IMG/VR virus record: IMGVR_UViG_3300024261_000008
Location: 62,001-126,000 of that record
DNA: 64,000 nucleotides
Direction: 5' to 3' (one strand)
From: a virus
Program-made: the position numbers and the translations under genes
Notes under the pieces: model-generated
Database searches by the model: none
Told to the model about the DNA's origin: nothing
What the model saw: only the letters and a program-made list of their open reading frames with translations
In this document: positions 18,501 through 30,300 of the stretch, piece by piece
How the letters are laid out: each line of letters starts with the position of its first letter
Position numbering within the stretch: position 1 is the first letter of the stretch

Positions 18501-21308
18501 AGAGGGTGGTATTGTCCTTTAGATACAGAAAAATTAAAAGGTGGAGATGGAGCCTTATATCTAACCAGTGCAGGCCAGATGAGAGCCACTAGACAAAATT
18601 TTTATGCTTCTATAGGATTTAATATTCCTGCTGGTTTTGCATCATATGACTCTAACTCTGATTCACACTTGCAGAGAGCAAGAAATTTAGCTTGTATTAG
18701 AAAAGTATATGTTAAAGGACAAATTAAAGACGTTTCGCCAAGACGCAGAGGAGAAGGTAAGAAGTTTGGATACAATATGATGCACGGCTCTAATCCCATG
18801 TGTGTTATTAGTGGCCCTAGTCAAGTTGAACAAAAGGCAGAAGCCAGCGTAACTATGACTATACTGATACAAAAGTTTTTGTTTAACTTTCTAGGTTATC
18901 AAGTACCTAAAGAATCTGGATATCCTAGAGCTTGGCAGTATGGGAAAATGATAGTACAAAATGGGGAAGCATGGACACGGGGTGAAGCAGCAGGTGCATT
19001 AGAGAAGCAAGCAAAACTTAGAAATAGTGTCATTAATGGCAATGTAACAGAATCTAATAAAGACGCGACAGCAGATAAACTGGAATTTAATACCGGCATG
19101 TGTGCCATTCCCAATTTTGCTGCTATACCAATTAAATCTAATATTCAGAACTATGGACCTTGGAGTAGTGTTCCCGGTCTAGTAGAAAATATTTTGTTCA
19201 ATAATCCGAACGTAGGAACCATAGAACCCTTGAATCAAACGATGGCAGATAATATGGTTGGAGGCATTGAGGTAGACTACCAAGAGAGTGCTGTTCCTTG
19301 GAACTTTGGAGGAATAGAGTATTTAGACTATGCTAAACTAACACTGGCTAGTGCAGCACTTAAAGGACAACAAGGTTTAGAGAAAGGTTCCTTTAGTGTT
19401 CCGGGTGTCCTATTGTCAGATGGAGCCCCTGTAAGCCTTGGTGGCTTAGTAGGAAACAGTGGACCAGTTGTTAATTCTATTAATGTTAGCATTAATGGTA
19501 ATGGTGGCGTTAAAACCAATTATACACTTAGAACTTGGACAAATAAAGTAGGCTTTTACAATGAGTCTAGAGCCTCAGAAATAGCAGAATTTGGTAAAAG
19601 AGGCAATCAAATTAGACAACAAAACGCTGACTTGCAAATAGCGGTAGCAAGCATTCCTACTCAGGTTCTTAATGCTGTAGACAGGGCCATGATAGCAAAA
19701 GAGGAAAAAGCTAAGGTAGACAAAACAAGTCCTGTAGAAGCATTCGTAGGTTCTGCTACTCCTTGTATTAGAGATGGGGCTGAAATTACAGCACAAGCAA
19801 CCTATGGACCGGGATGGAGTCAAAGACCAAGCACAGCATCAGCACAGTCTGGTCCAGACGATACCTATCAGCACATTGCTAGGACCACCTTATACGATAA
19901 GGGTGAATTTGCTGCTAAAGAAATGCGACCAGAAACTTATAACTATCAATCAATGATGAGTTTAGATGGTATCATATCTCCTATCTCTTTTTATCCGACT
20001 CCTTATGGTTCTACTTTTTCTATTACAAAATATGATAGAGCACACTGTCCCTACTGCAAAGGTGCAGGGCAATATTCATTTAATGTACGAGAACCACAAA
20101 GAAACACGGTAGATTTTCCTTCTTTAGATGAAATACCCGTAACAAATAAGAATGAAAAATGTCAGTTTTGCATCCCTAGTTCAGAGAAGCAGAAAGAAAG
20201 AGAACAAGGTGCAGACTTATCAGTAACAATTAGACAGCCTCCTTATATTGTAGACTACGGGCCTGATTCTGAAATAGATGCTCAGGGAGACTCATGTAAT
20301 GATTCAAAAACTTTAATTAACTATACGACACTAACCCCTGTGGTTATGTCGTCTACCACTGGAGAATTTGCTGTTTCTGCTAATCGTCAAGATGGAGACT
20401 TGTGTGCTCATTCTATTAGGATGGTAGGGATAGGATGGCTACCTCCTGAAGACGACGAAGACGTTTTTATTGATAGTGCTCCAAATCGTCAGAAAAACTA
20501 TTCAGACTACGATAATAGTTTTGTTTCTAATAATTCTAGTAATAACAATGTTGTTCAAGACGGTGAAGGACAACTTACTTCTGATGAAACCTTCAGAGCA
20601 TCTAACAATGCTAGATTTATGGGATTGAGAGGTCCGTTGATGTTACATAGTTGGGGATATGATTTAGACGGTTATCCTGTACCAAATGCTTCTGGTGATC
20701 CCAAGTACGATGAAGAAGGCAATATACTAGTAGACGATGGTGGCAATCCCGTTTATAGCAATCAAAAACTTTTGTCAGATGGTACTTATTCTGCACCATT
20801 TGCTACTCAAGAGTTTGCAAAAAATTGGGCTAGTACTCCTAATACTTGGCCTGTAGGACCGATTGATTTAAGATGGAATGCTGCTGCTAAAGTGTGGACT
20901 GTTGGTGTAGAATATAGTGACGTATATGTTGTTCTTGAGAACGATCTAAATGGGACTGATCCTGTTAGAGCAATCTTAAAAGATGCAGCAGACCACACTA
21001 ATCCTTTGCCAGATGGTTTTAGGAAGTTAGTTTTTGTACAAGACCCTAATGGAACTTTTTCAGCACCAAGAGGAACAACTTTGTATTCCAAATACAATGT
21101 TGACACAGGATACTATAATCCTATTTACAATACTACTACTTTTACTTCTGGTATAGTAATCGGTAACGGTGCTGCGACAGTTATAGTTAGTGAAGCAGAA
21201 TATGACGTAGGATATGAAAATCCTTTAAACATAAATATTGCTGCGGGTAATCCTGCTATTTTTATGTTTATTAATGGACAATGGGTGATTCAATCAACAT
21301 CGTGCTAA
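15564..21308 (+). CDS. Large tail/baseplate protein, hub-like N-terminus
   Basis: A 1914-residue protein; AAAGGAATAGG precedes the ATG. Around residues 185-230 a stretch with FDELFFGGFIKSWD and later LNGFNMILNEYTG resembles the pattern seen in phage baseplate-hub proteins (GG-x-I/V-x-S-W, then a P/G-x-IL-x-G-x-x-x-I-x-x-Y-x-G segment). This similarity is from memory and weak. A proline- and acid-rich linker lies at about nt 17520-17620 and a second, Pro/Gly/Asp-rich one at about nt 18280-18440. A CPYCKGAG motif followed by CQFC (about nt 20040-20170) could bind zinc. The protein therefore looks modular, with several domains joined by flexible linkers. It sits between other structural genes. 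Its identity as a hub or fibre-attachment protein is inference. Confidence 0.5.
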   Translation: MAIACGEFSKSQAGPYNQHLVLGASLTSMTLNAGWGSTSSSCSLGLVYDGCSHWRDQAAYGTFNTSRDSVLQQPNNYQPKNALDKSPLGTRVSFGEDTAPVVAATGFTNADDPYNGLTRTIGQADQNKENYQKQNDIDDLGKVVWAPQPGGFLRKNWLGPDPGFIADQTNGLNGFDVNGTCVFAKFDELFFGGFIKSWDGKAGSGGSTYNVSLQSMTPILNGFNMILNEYTGSVGTRYNTGNASLPIATIPSSNYIGDYNGTYFGSVRGGNHPNLVNLYGIATAFYGFTASRWRSDRGVAASDIYFLIRSLLDPTNTYIPHSAWFPYGAIIGRSLIDRTTGLMVNTAETAFTYGGVSLSYNDLGWMPAKLAIDNRFRPMFALDLSSVPMPPNDLIISEPNLTLTGFLDLLSKGGNYDYQIDCLPSSNPLYSAVIKVNTVDRSKTAPIHTLKNSLLNTSVVENVSYGEEFNPNSVRKVIIGGPQQRVVQMTTASKNVYQETRTYDPYAVEERTITPHAKNLTQNRQAGMNAATMPTTNTRWYKSFIYNGALVAQSQTTTQFFSVDSNGLQAVKAFGNYGGRIAVAMPNYDSVKHSYPLSSDLISPYYGIDSRGITRPVYFDKYMGHIQILTSMSDWNLFANCNIPKGLLTSVPESPEEEDPSAPPVVTDDSNDPPVIPNPNEDAPRPLQFSPLSSWIISETDIRAAKSGLEQFVAYLYNEYENGFRGFTAVLFYNYIQYNFGTKNADKLLSGQENRDKMFNTQLTDLGDLNNAKLDHTLTNATKGTTGSLSDYRIKIEIEALRKFLAEEIGSHHAKEYAVRLPEVYSYLDRENNVQFSYVPVDAGWEEEGSPLDDTMVFGGTFANYLANENGTMPPILGFNASLEYDRQSKKISDDDVTAMPIEPLDPSPPPADPDGPDDDGEEAPIPPPTEENGGGSGGSNLPPEAGIPGDSNKAATGGNTLTETPMDLGSSPIKSENSRGWYCPLDTEKLKGGDGALYLTSAGQMRATRQNFYASIGFNIPAGFASYDSNSDSHLQRARNLACIRKVYVKGQIKDVSPRRRGEGKKFGYNMMHGSNPMCVISGPSQVEQKAEASVTMTILIQKFLFNFLGYQVPKESGYPRAWQYGKMIVQNGEAWTRGEAAGALEKQAKLRNSVINGNVTESNKDATADKLEFNTGMCAIPNFAAIPIKSNIQNYGPWSSVPGLVENILFNNPNVGTIEPLNQTMADNMVGGIEVDYQESAVPWNFGGIEYLDYAKLTLASAALKGQQGLEKGSFSVPGVLLSDGAPVSLGGLVGNSGPVVNSINVSINGNGGVKTNYTLRTWTNKVGFYNESRASEIAEFGKRGNQIRQQNADLQIAVASIPTQVLNAVDRAMIAKEEKAKVDKTSPVEAFVGSATPCIRDGAEITAQATYGPGWSQRPSTASAQSGPDDTYQHIARTTLYDKGEFAAKEMRPETYNYQSMMSLDGIISPISFYPTPYGSTFSITKYDRAHCPYCKGAGQYSFNVREPQRNTVDFPSLDEIPVTNKNEKCQFCIPSSEKQKEREQGADLSVTIRQPPYIVDYGPDSEIDAQGDSCNDSKTLINYTTLTPVVMSSTTGEFAVSANRQDGDLCAHSIRMVGIGWLPPEDDEDVFIDSAPNRQKNYSDYDNSFVSNNSSNNNVVQDGEGQLTSDETFRASNNARFMGLRGPLMLHSWGYDLDGYPVPNASGDPKYDEEGNILVDDGGNPVYSNQKLLSDGTYSAPFATQEFAKNWASTPNTWPVGPIDLRWNAAAKVWTVGVEYSDVYVVLENDLNGTDPVRAILKDAADHTNPLPDGFRKLVFVQDPNGTFSAPRGTTLYSKYNVDTGYYNPIYNTTTFTSGIVIGNGAATVIVSEAEYDVGYENPLNINIAAGNPAIFMFINGQWVIQSTSC

Positions 21309-21317
21309 GAGTAAAAT

Positions 21318-24300
21318 ATGAATAATAAGTGTTGCAGAATAGTCAATGAAAATTCAGATCGTCCAATCGGTGATGACCCACTATACCTGTATCGTTTTGG
21401 GGAATGGCTTTGGAACCGCACATACAATAATTTGGATAATGGACATACTCCACCGAGAGGTCATGCTGGATGGATGCCTATTATTATACGTGGTTATGAA
21501 GAAAACGTAGCTATTAGACCTTTAGCCCCTCCAAAAAATACAGGACTTGTAACTTTCGATCCGCTTAATTGTACAAATGATCAGTTTATTACCGATCCTA
21601 CCAGAGTTGCGGACCCTAAATCTGCTTCTATAGATTGCCAATATTGTGAAGATTTTGGAAATGCTGTAGGATCACCTAGAGGCATTTCTCAATTAGGTGA
21701 CGCTAAAAACAATAAAGTAAATACTGGTAATTACACTTGCTGCAATGGCAACTGTGACGTTAGGACTAATCAAATAGACGTAGATCATAATATTCCTTAT
21801 GTTTTGCCACAGTATGTTGATCAATGGGGAGACGATAAATATGAACTCAAGTGGCCCGATGTTTACAAAGGACTTAGCATAGAATGGGCCGCCTATCAAG
21901 GCAGAAAATGTGCATGGGAACTTCTACCTACTATGGGTGAAATACCATATGATGCATCTACTAGTCAATACAACAATAAAAGAGACCATGAACTAGCCAT
22001 AGAAAAAGCCAATATAGCTAACAGAATGGCAGGAAACTTTATTGTATTTAAAATAGGTCCAAAAGCACAGTCCTATGATGATAGTGATGAGGCTATAGAG
22101 TGGTATAAAGATCAAATAAGGCCATGTCTGGGAGAGTTTGGCTATATTAGCAACAGATTCAAAGATACTATTGATGTAGACCTACCAACTCCTGAAGAAT
22201 TTACGGCTCCTTACGGCTTCAATGATGGAACACAAGATAATGTCTTTATAGGAAGAAAGAAAAGAACTAGCTGGTGGAAATGGGATATCGAAGAGGCTCC
22301 TGTAGCTTGGTGTCTTAGACAAGATAAAGATACTGTCTTAGGGACAGTTAACTATGTAACAGAAGAGGTTTTTAGTGAAGAACTTGGTCGAACAGAAGAA
22401 AGAATTACTCCGCAGTGGGATCATCAGTATTGGATACCTCCCGGTGATATATGGGTTGCTAAAATAGAACCAGACGAACCTCGAAACACCATGAGAGACG
22501 GCAAGACTGAGCAAGACGGCCAGCAGCGTTGTCCTTCCGGTGTCAAATTCATGGAGAGTGGCAATATGTATGTTTTGCCACACGATAGTTATGCTGTATA
22601 TATTTCTTGTAATATGTATGAAAGATTTTATGACGCTTATCAGTCTATAAAAGAAATTCCTACAATCAGACCCGAAGAAAGAATTTGGCAGGCAATGTAC
22701 GCTGCTACCCATCCTTTAATAGACAAGGTAACTGTAGACTTACACAAGCCTTATACAATTAATACTGAAATAAAAGAGTACTTTAGTCCGGTAGATGACA
22801 CAGCTACTCCTGTTAGCAGCGAAAGAACACAGCTGGGTAATTTTGCTAATCCTTACTATCAATTTATGAACTGGTTTGATAAAAAGTATATGACTAGTAG
22901 CAATCTTAATTTAATAGATAGTGATACGGACTTATGGAATACTCTAGTTTCTAAGTATGGTAGTTTTTACGATTCGTATCCAAGTCAATTTATAAAAGAC
23001 ATAACATTTGACAATCAAACACTACCTGCGAATACACACTTAGGTGTAGACCTTGTGTACGACTTTCTTGTTGAGTCAGAAAGCGAATTAATACAAGGAA
23101 GAAGAAATCAACCTGATGTGCCAAACTATCAAAACATGACAAATGCTGGCATAAATAGTACCTTTCAAGTAGGAGGATACAGAGGAGCATCTATTGAGAT
23201 CAATAGTCATTTTATAGAAAGAAACAAACTGATTCCTGCAAATTTAGAAGAAGATGGAGTATGCCACAAATTAAGCAACCCCGCATTATTTTCTGATTGG
23301 AGAGCATTTAACGATAGTGTTTACAGAAGTGAATATTTACAGTCTGGGTGGCTATCATACGAAACTTACTATATAAGAAATGGAAACGGTACGAACAACC
23401 CTGAAACATACTGTCGTGAATGTGATGAATATTCTAGTTATGCCAACTATGCTACAAGCAAATGTACAGAAGTTCAAAATTGTTTTTGCGATGAAGAAAG
23501 AGCAGTAGATGCTGGGCCGTGTTCAGGACAGGCTAAAAACATTGAAGATTGGACAATAAGAGACACTAGATACTATCCTGTTATAAACGATCCTAAAGCT
23601 ACGCCTATATCTGTGGCTTTCCATGCTAATGGAGGTATATTTTATAGAGGTGCAAGTGATTCCGGTATAGTAAGATTCGGTGATCAGAACAGTAATATAG
23701 GAGAAAGAAAATTTAGGATCACCTTGGAAATGGAGAGTTTCGGTACTGATGCTGGTCGGACTTCTCCATTGGGTCTTAGGGTATATGCTTGTGATCTGTA
23801 TGCATTACAGAGTAGTAGTCCAGAGACATACCTTTGTCAGAGATTCCCTATAGTTGGACAACTACAAACTCCTACAATCAATACTGACAATGAGTGGCCT
23901 ATACAAACTTCTCCAGCACAAGGTGGAAGATGGGAAACTCAACCAGCATATCTTCCGGGGTTAAGCACTAAATATGCTCCTAGCTTAAAAAAATATGGAG
24001 GCTTCAATAAAAAGGAAATAGAAGAAATGTTTCCCTATGGCTATGAGCAAATGGAAGACTACGAAAAAGAAGATAAAGTAGTTAAAGAAACGGTATATAA
24101 TTATGATTCTAATAAGCCTTTTGGTTGCGGAAGTAGTGACTCAATGACATTTAAAAATTATGTTGAGACTAACTATGATTTAGAAATACAGACAGCCAGA
24201 GGATTGATGGATCATACTATATCTATTTCTGAAGGAGGAACATTTACCGGAAGCAGAACAAAAGAAGACCCATTTGAACCATTAGATGTAGTTGTAAACG

Positions 24301-27300
24301 AAGACTATAAAAGATTTAAAACCTATGTTCAGTATGGTCGGTCTAGTTTAAAAGACGAGAACGGCTATCTACTTAGTGCTGATTCGGATGGTGTCGCATG
24401 GGATGGAGGAGGAAATTGGACTTTAGATTGGATACCAGAAAACTCTAAAGGCAACACATATAATCTATCCGTTAGGTTAGCAAATCCATATTTGAGTAAG
24501 CTATTAGACACTGTGGGACACGAAGGAAATAGAAAATATTACCCGCCTGCATCAAACCCGAGAGCATGGTATGACAACCTAGATTACCTTGGAGGAACTT
24601 ATGGCTATTGCGACAATCCAGACCAGTGGTATGATTATGGAGATCAAACTTCTAGGGTTACTGTCGTTGTTAGAGCAACACCTAAGCCTGTTACAGCTAA
24701 ATTTGCTATGTTCCCACCTTCTCCTGTAGAATGTTTTGATAGGGTTCAGTTTACTAAAGACGGTCAAGTAAAACCCACTGATGACAAAGGCGTTATTCCT
24801 ACATCTTACAAAAATCAATTACGAAGATCGGCTGGTCGATCATTATTACCCAAGTTGACTTTTAACAATATAGTCGATTGGGACAGTGGCCCTTTACCTT
24901 ATGATCTAAGTGAATCTTTTCTAATTAATGAAAAACAATCCAAGTCTCTGTCTTCATTATTTAGAAAAGTAAAAAACTTTACTGAAAACCGTAAATTTAA
25001 GATTGTTCTAGCAACTAGAGATGGTAAATTTTTCCAACTAGATGGCCTTCCAACTAGATATGAATCACAGAAAAAAACTTACGAAGGTTTTGGTCACTTT
25101 GTTCAAGTAGTTCGTGACGGCTCTGATTATAATACATATTTACCCGGAGCGATACCTTTAGTGCAAAAGAAAACACTGGAAGATGTTACATGGGTGACAA
25201 AACCTAACACAAGGTTTACTGCAAAAATTAACAATACTTTAGAAAACTTTGATCCTAATTGGCCTCTTAATCTTAGGCTAACCACAGGCTATAGAATAGA
25301 CCCTGTAAACAATACGTTAACATTCGCCGGAACAAGAATGTTTTTTGCTCTGTTTCCTAAAGTAGAAATTATTACTTTGCCTAGTCCTAGTGATGATATG
25401 GAAAACAATCCTCCTGTTGGCAGCATAGTTAATTTTTTAAGAGGACCAGTAGGAACTTATTACAAATACGCAGATGCAGACGAAGCACCTTTTTCGTCTA
25501 AGTACGTTGTCTTTAATCCTAATGATTATACATGGCAAAGATATTCTGATCTGCACTACGACTTTAACAATACTAGTTATATAGGATATGTTTATAACTC
25601 AATATTAAAAATCAACCCAATTACATTCTATTTCTATCGTGACCCTCTGGGAGACAGAACTAAACAAGCAGAAGCAATTTGTACAGAAATGAGATTGAAG
25701 TCTTATTTGGTGGATGCTAGAGGTAAAAGGGTTTTTCCCGGTACTTTAAATGATCCTTGTATAGATTTATGTACAGACGGTGGGATAACTTTCATAAGAA
25801 CAGAAACAGAATTAAAGTTTAAAAATAATTTAAATGTTGATTGGTATGAGATAGATGATTTAAAAACTGAAATTTTATCTTCACATATCTATAAGCCAGA
25901 ATGCGTAAATAACGAGAAAGATAGTTTTCTTAGCAACCGAAAGTATAGGTCTAAGTGGTCTGATCTTAAGGGTTTTGACGGAATTATTCTTGATCACAGC
26001 GAAGAAGAACAGTATGCTAGTAAATACTACCCTCCTACTAGATATGACAATGTATTTTATAAGATGCTTGTTGACAATGATAATCAGTCAGAAATACCTA
26101 CTTCTAGAGGTGAAGAGAGACACCACTCTATTGTACCATACGGAAACAAAGGCTCTGCTCCTTTCCGTTTCAACATACATCAAAAATACAATGTAGACTA
26201 CGGAAATGATTTGGTCAACTCAGCAGAGATTAGTGGAGTACATAATTATTTCCCTTTCATGGACATCAATGATAAGGATTGGGGTTTAGGATATACCCCT
26301 GTAGATAAATTCTTTGTCCCAGAGGTTATAGAGCAAGATTTTGATGGACTAGTTGAGCCTAATCTTACAGAGGTAAAACAAGGGGCTCTTGGAGAATATC
26401 AAAGAACTAGACCCGATAAACAAATTATATTAACTATTCCTGCTGATGCAACATTCACACAAACTATAGAATTTGCTACAAAAGCTGATACATATGTAAT
26501 CTCAGATACTTTAAGAGCAGATACTCCGTTGTTTTATTTAGGAGAGATAGAGCAAGAAGATACAGAAAACTGTCCGGGTGATCTCGACATCCTTAAACCA
26601 GACCCATATCAAGGCAGAAACTATGGTAAAAATTTTGGAGGCACACTTGATATAGGCAGGCCTTATGATATAAGAAAAGGCACAATGCCTTTAGAGAACT
26701 GGAAACCAAAAAGTGCTTTTGCTAGATGGACTAGATACTGCGATATTGATGAAGAAACTTGTGAAACTCAAAAGTGTATCACTTCAGGTCGTGGGTCAAC
26801 AGAACTATATGGGGTTTACAAAATGTCAAACCCTACGAAACTAACTTATAGAGAACTTGCTGGTCAAGACTTCCTTGCTTTTATATCTTACAATGCTGGA
26901 ATAGTTAATGGCATGAATGGTGTTAGGCCTCCAAAAATTTTAAGGTCTATACATAGTAAACAAGAAAACCCAGCCATAAAAAATGATATACTGTACTCTA
27001 AAGACAATACAGACCTTTGTAACGACAGAGTAGTTCTACCTCCAGAATATCAATATCCTGATTGGGATACACAGGTTAACTCTACATTTTTGCAAGGAGT
27101 AAAAGATTTAGAAAAACTAAGTCTAACATACGAACCTGCTGAACAACTAATAAAATCAGACCTGCTTGCTGAAGAGATGGTGTTTAGGGCTTTGTACGGA
27201 GAAAAAGAATTTGTCAATCGTACATCTTTTAATGGGGACACTCTTTTAACTGCTGATCAAATCTTAAATTATGTAGACCCACAAATTGATGTAGACGAAA

Positions 27301-30300
27301 TGCACAAGCAGATTTTATGGAGTTACGACAGAGGAAGCAACAGCGATGTTAGTAGAGTGCAAACACAACACACATTTGGTGTTAATTCTAGATTAAGAGT
27401 GGGAGATAGAGCATCAGTTACATGGGGAGGAGTAAAAGTTGAAGCCGATATTACAGAAAACTCTACTAATACTTGGGAGGGAAGAGTTCTTAATTTAACT
27501 ATAGAGTCATCACAAGGAACACAAAATTATAGCGTTCCTATTTTTATGAGTAATGTAGTTTTTTCTGACATGATCAATGTTCTTGCAGGAGGAGAAGCCC
27601 CAACAGTTGATGATAATTCTACTATTACATTAGTAGAACAAGGAGCCATAGTTCAACCAGAAAGAAAAACTAGAGTTGTTGATTGCTACAATGGTCAATG
27701 TTGCTTTGATCTTGAAGATAATCTTGGTATTGGAGGCGGCGACTATCAAAAGATTTTATTAACGGAATGCAAAAATATGGGGACTTGGAAATATTTTCTT
27801 TTACAAGTTCCGCGTCTACAAAGATACAACTGGAATGACACTTTTAATGTTTGTGAGCCAGATAACTTTATATACGGTCCTGATACATCTGCTTGTAAAC
27901 CTTACAAATATGGATATTGTAATTTAACTCCAGAAGAATGTCCTCCTTGTACTGGCGAGCACCCTCCAGAAGAACTTGTTCTTGTAGAGAGTTTGGACAA
28001 AGACTATTACGTTACAGAAAACAAATGGATTAATAATTATTTAGACACTGATGTAGAGAGATTTACTTATGATTACAAAAGTTGTAGAAACACTATAAGA
28101 AGCAATGGACATCTTTACAGACATAACTACGAATATGCTGAACAGAAATTTTTTAGATTTGATCTTGCAGCTGAATTTAATGCTGCTGAATATAGATTAG
28201 CTATCGCCAATATAGATTGTTTTAATTGCGGAGGTGGAGGTTGTCATTGTAGTGATCCGGGTACTGCAAATCGCCCCGGCACCTGCGTTGGGGTATGCGA
28301 CTATCAACTAGAGGTTACGAGCAACGATGAAGGACCGTGTAATACAAAATGCAAATATTCAGAACCTCGTGTTTCACTTGGCAGTGAGTGTTTTTGTAAT
28401 GGTGCACCTGCATGTCCAAACGGCTCTGATCCTGATGGTTGCTACCCTTATGGATCAAGTGCTTGCCCTATAAGGTTCTCTCATCCTACTACTTTGACTC
28501 CAAACGAAGCCTGTGATAAGGCTTTCGCATTAGTACAATACGATACTTCATACTGGGGTTATTATGGATACGATTCTGCTGGTCAGCCGAGAGGTTGTGG
28601 AAGAGCTTGCTATCCTAGAGGAGATTGCGATACTACTTATTTTTGTTTTATACAAGATTGTGAAAAATGCCCACAGTCTAATATGGGAGCAGCAGAATGT
28701 TACGACTCGCCACCCGGCCCTCCCGTTTGGAACTCCGAAGGTTATACATGGGGACGAACAGTTGTAGCCCCTTATGTCTCTTCTTGTGGAATAAGAGGTC
28801 AGGGTTTTACTGCTACTCCTTCCAACGGCACCACTTGCTCCAGCGACAACTGTCCAGATTATTCTCAAACAGACGTATTTGAAACTAAAACAGTTTGGGA
28901 GTACAGTGAACCAGAAGTCGCTTACGACACATACTTAAAAGACACTAAATATGGTGGCGGCAATAATAGAATTTGTAATTCAGGATCACAACCCGACTGT
29001 GTAACAACCCTGTTTTCTGTGACACTAGACAACGATCAAGTACGAGTAAATTTTCCAAGTGGTGATATAGCATGGGCTAGTCAAGGAGGAATTGGTAGTA
29101 ATGCGTGTGTAGGGCCAAGTCTTGAAACCACTAATGTGTCGTTGTGTACAGACACTAATTACCGTATAAGTGAAAGTAATTCAAACTTAGAAGTGAATAT
29201 CTCTGACAATCTTGGCTATATATCTAACTATAGTAAAACCGATACTGTTGGATGCACAAATAATGTTAAAATAAATATGCCTCCACAAAGTCAAGAATGG
29301 GCCGTTAGAGACATAGACGGTCAGTGTATGGTTGGACACTGGATGGGTCAACATATTAATGAAAGTTTGGTTATCTCGCAAGGACAGAATGCATATGTTG
29401 TTTGTCAATCCAATCAGATCGCTGGATCAGCTTGTGTTGGAAGATTGGAAATAGCAAATGCGGGTAGTACTTTTAATAGTCCTCCGGGTGGTGAGTGTCC
29501 CGAAGAAAAGGCTGAAGCAAGAGTATATGGTGTTTGTGAAGGAACTCTAAGCGGTCCAGACTGTAACTCACCAGATGAATGTTCTTGGGGGGAAAGTAGT
29601 TGGTTTGAAGAACTAGAAGTATTACACAATGAATATAGAAAGAGATACAATAATGCTAATAGGAGCATACCAACGGAAAATATTATAGAAGGCTTGATTC
29701 CGGGCAGTGTCGGACCTTTACTGACAAAGACATATCAAATCCCAGAAGGCACAGTAACTAGAGCAAATAAGGGGCCTTATGGAGTAACAACAGAAGATAT
29801 GTATGCGTATGTTACTGTTGCATACTATGACTATAAGTATAGAGCACCGCACAACCTAGATGATACGATCACCGAAACAAGACAGGCACAGGTCGCAGAA
29901 CAAAACGGAACGGACTCTGTAACTGCTAGTTGCTACAAAGGTAGGCCTTTTACCAACGATCCAGCATTACAGACGTTGGACCCATTGAGAGGTTATTTTT
30001 ATCATTGTAATGAGAGCAATACAGGAGACTGTGGAGAAGGAATTGGCTTTCCTTGGTATATTAGAGGAAGTTGGACATTTATGCCAAGTAGGTTAGCTTA
30101 CAGATGTATAAACAGGGGTGTTGCGTATCCTAATTGGTATACTCCAGCAGTTTCACCCCATGGTTGTCGCCCTCAATTCGATGAAAGGTACGGTAGATAT
30201 GACACTCCACCAACCAATTTTATGAGTACCACTCCAACTGTAGAAAGAAAGGCTTGCCAAGGAACATATAGTTGTTATTATAATGATAAACAATGGCCTG

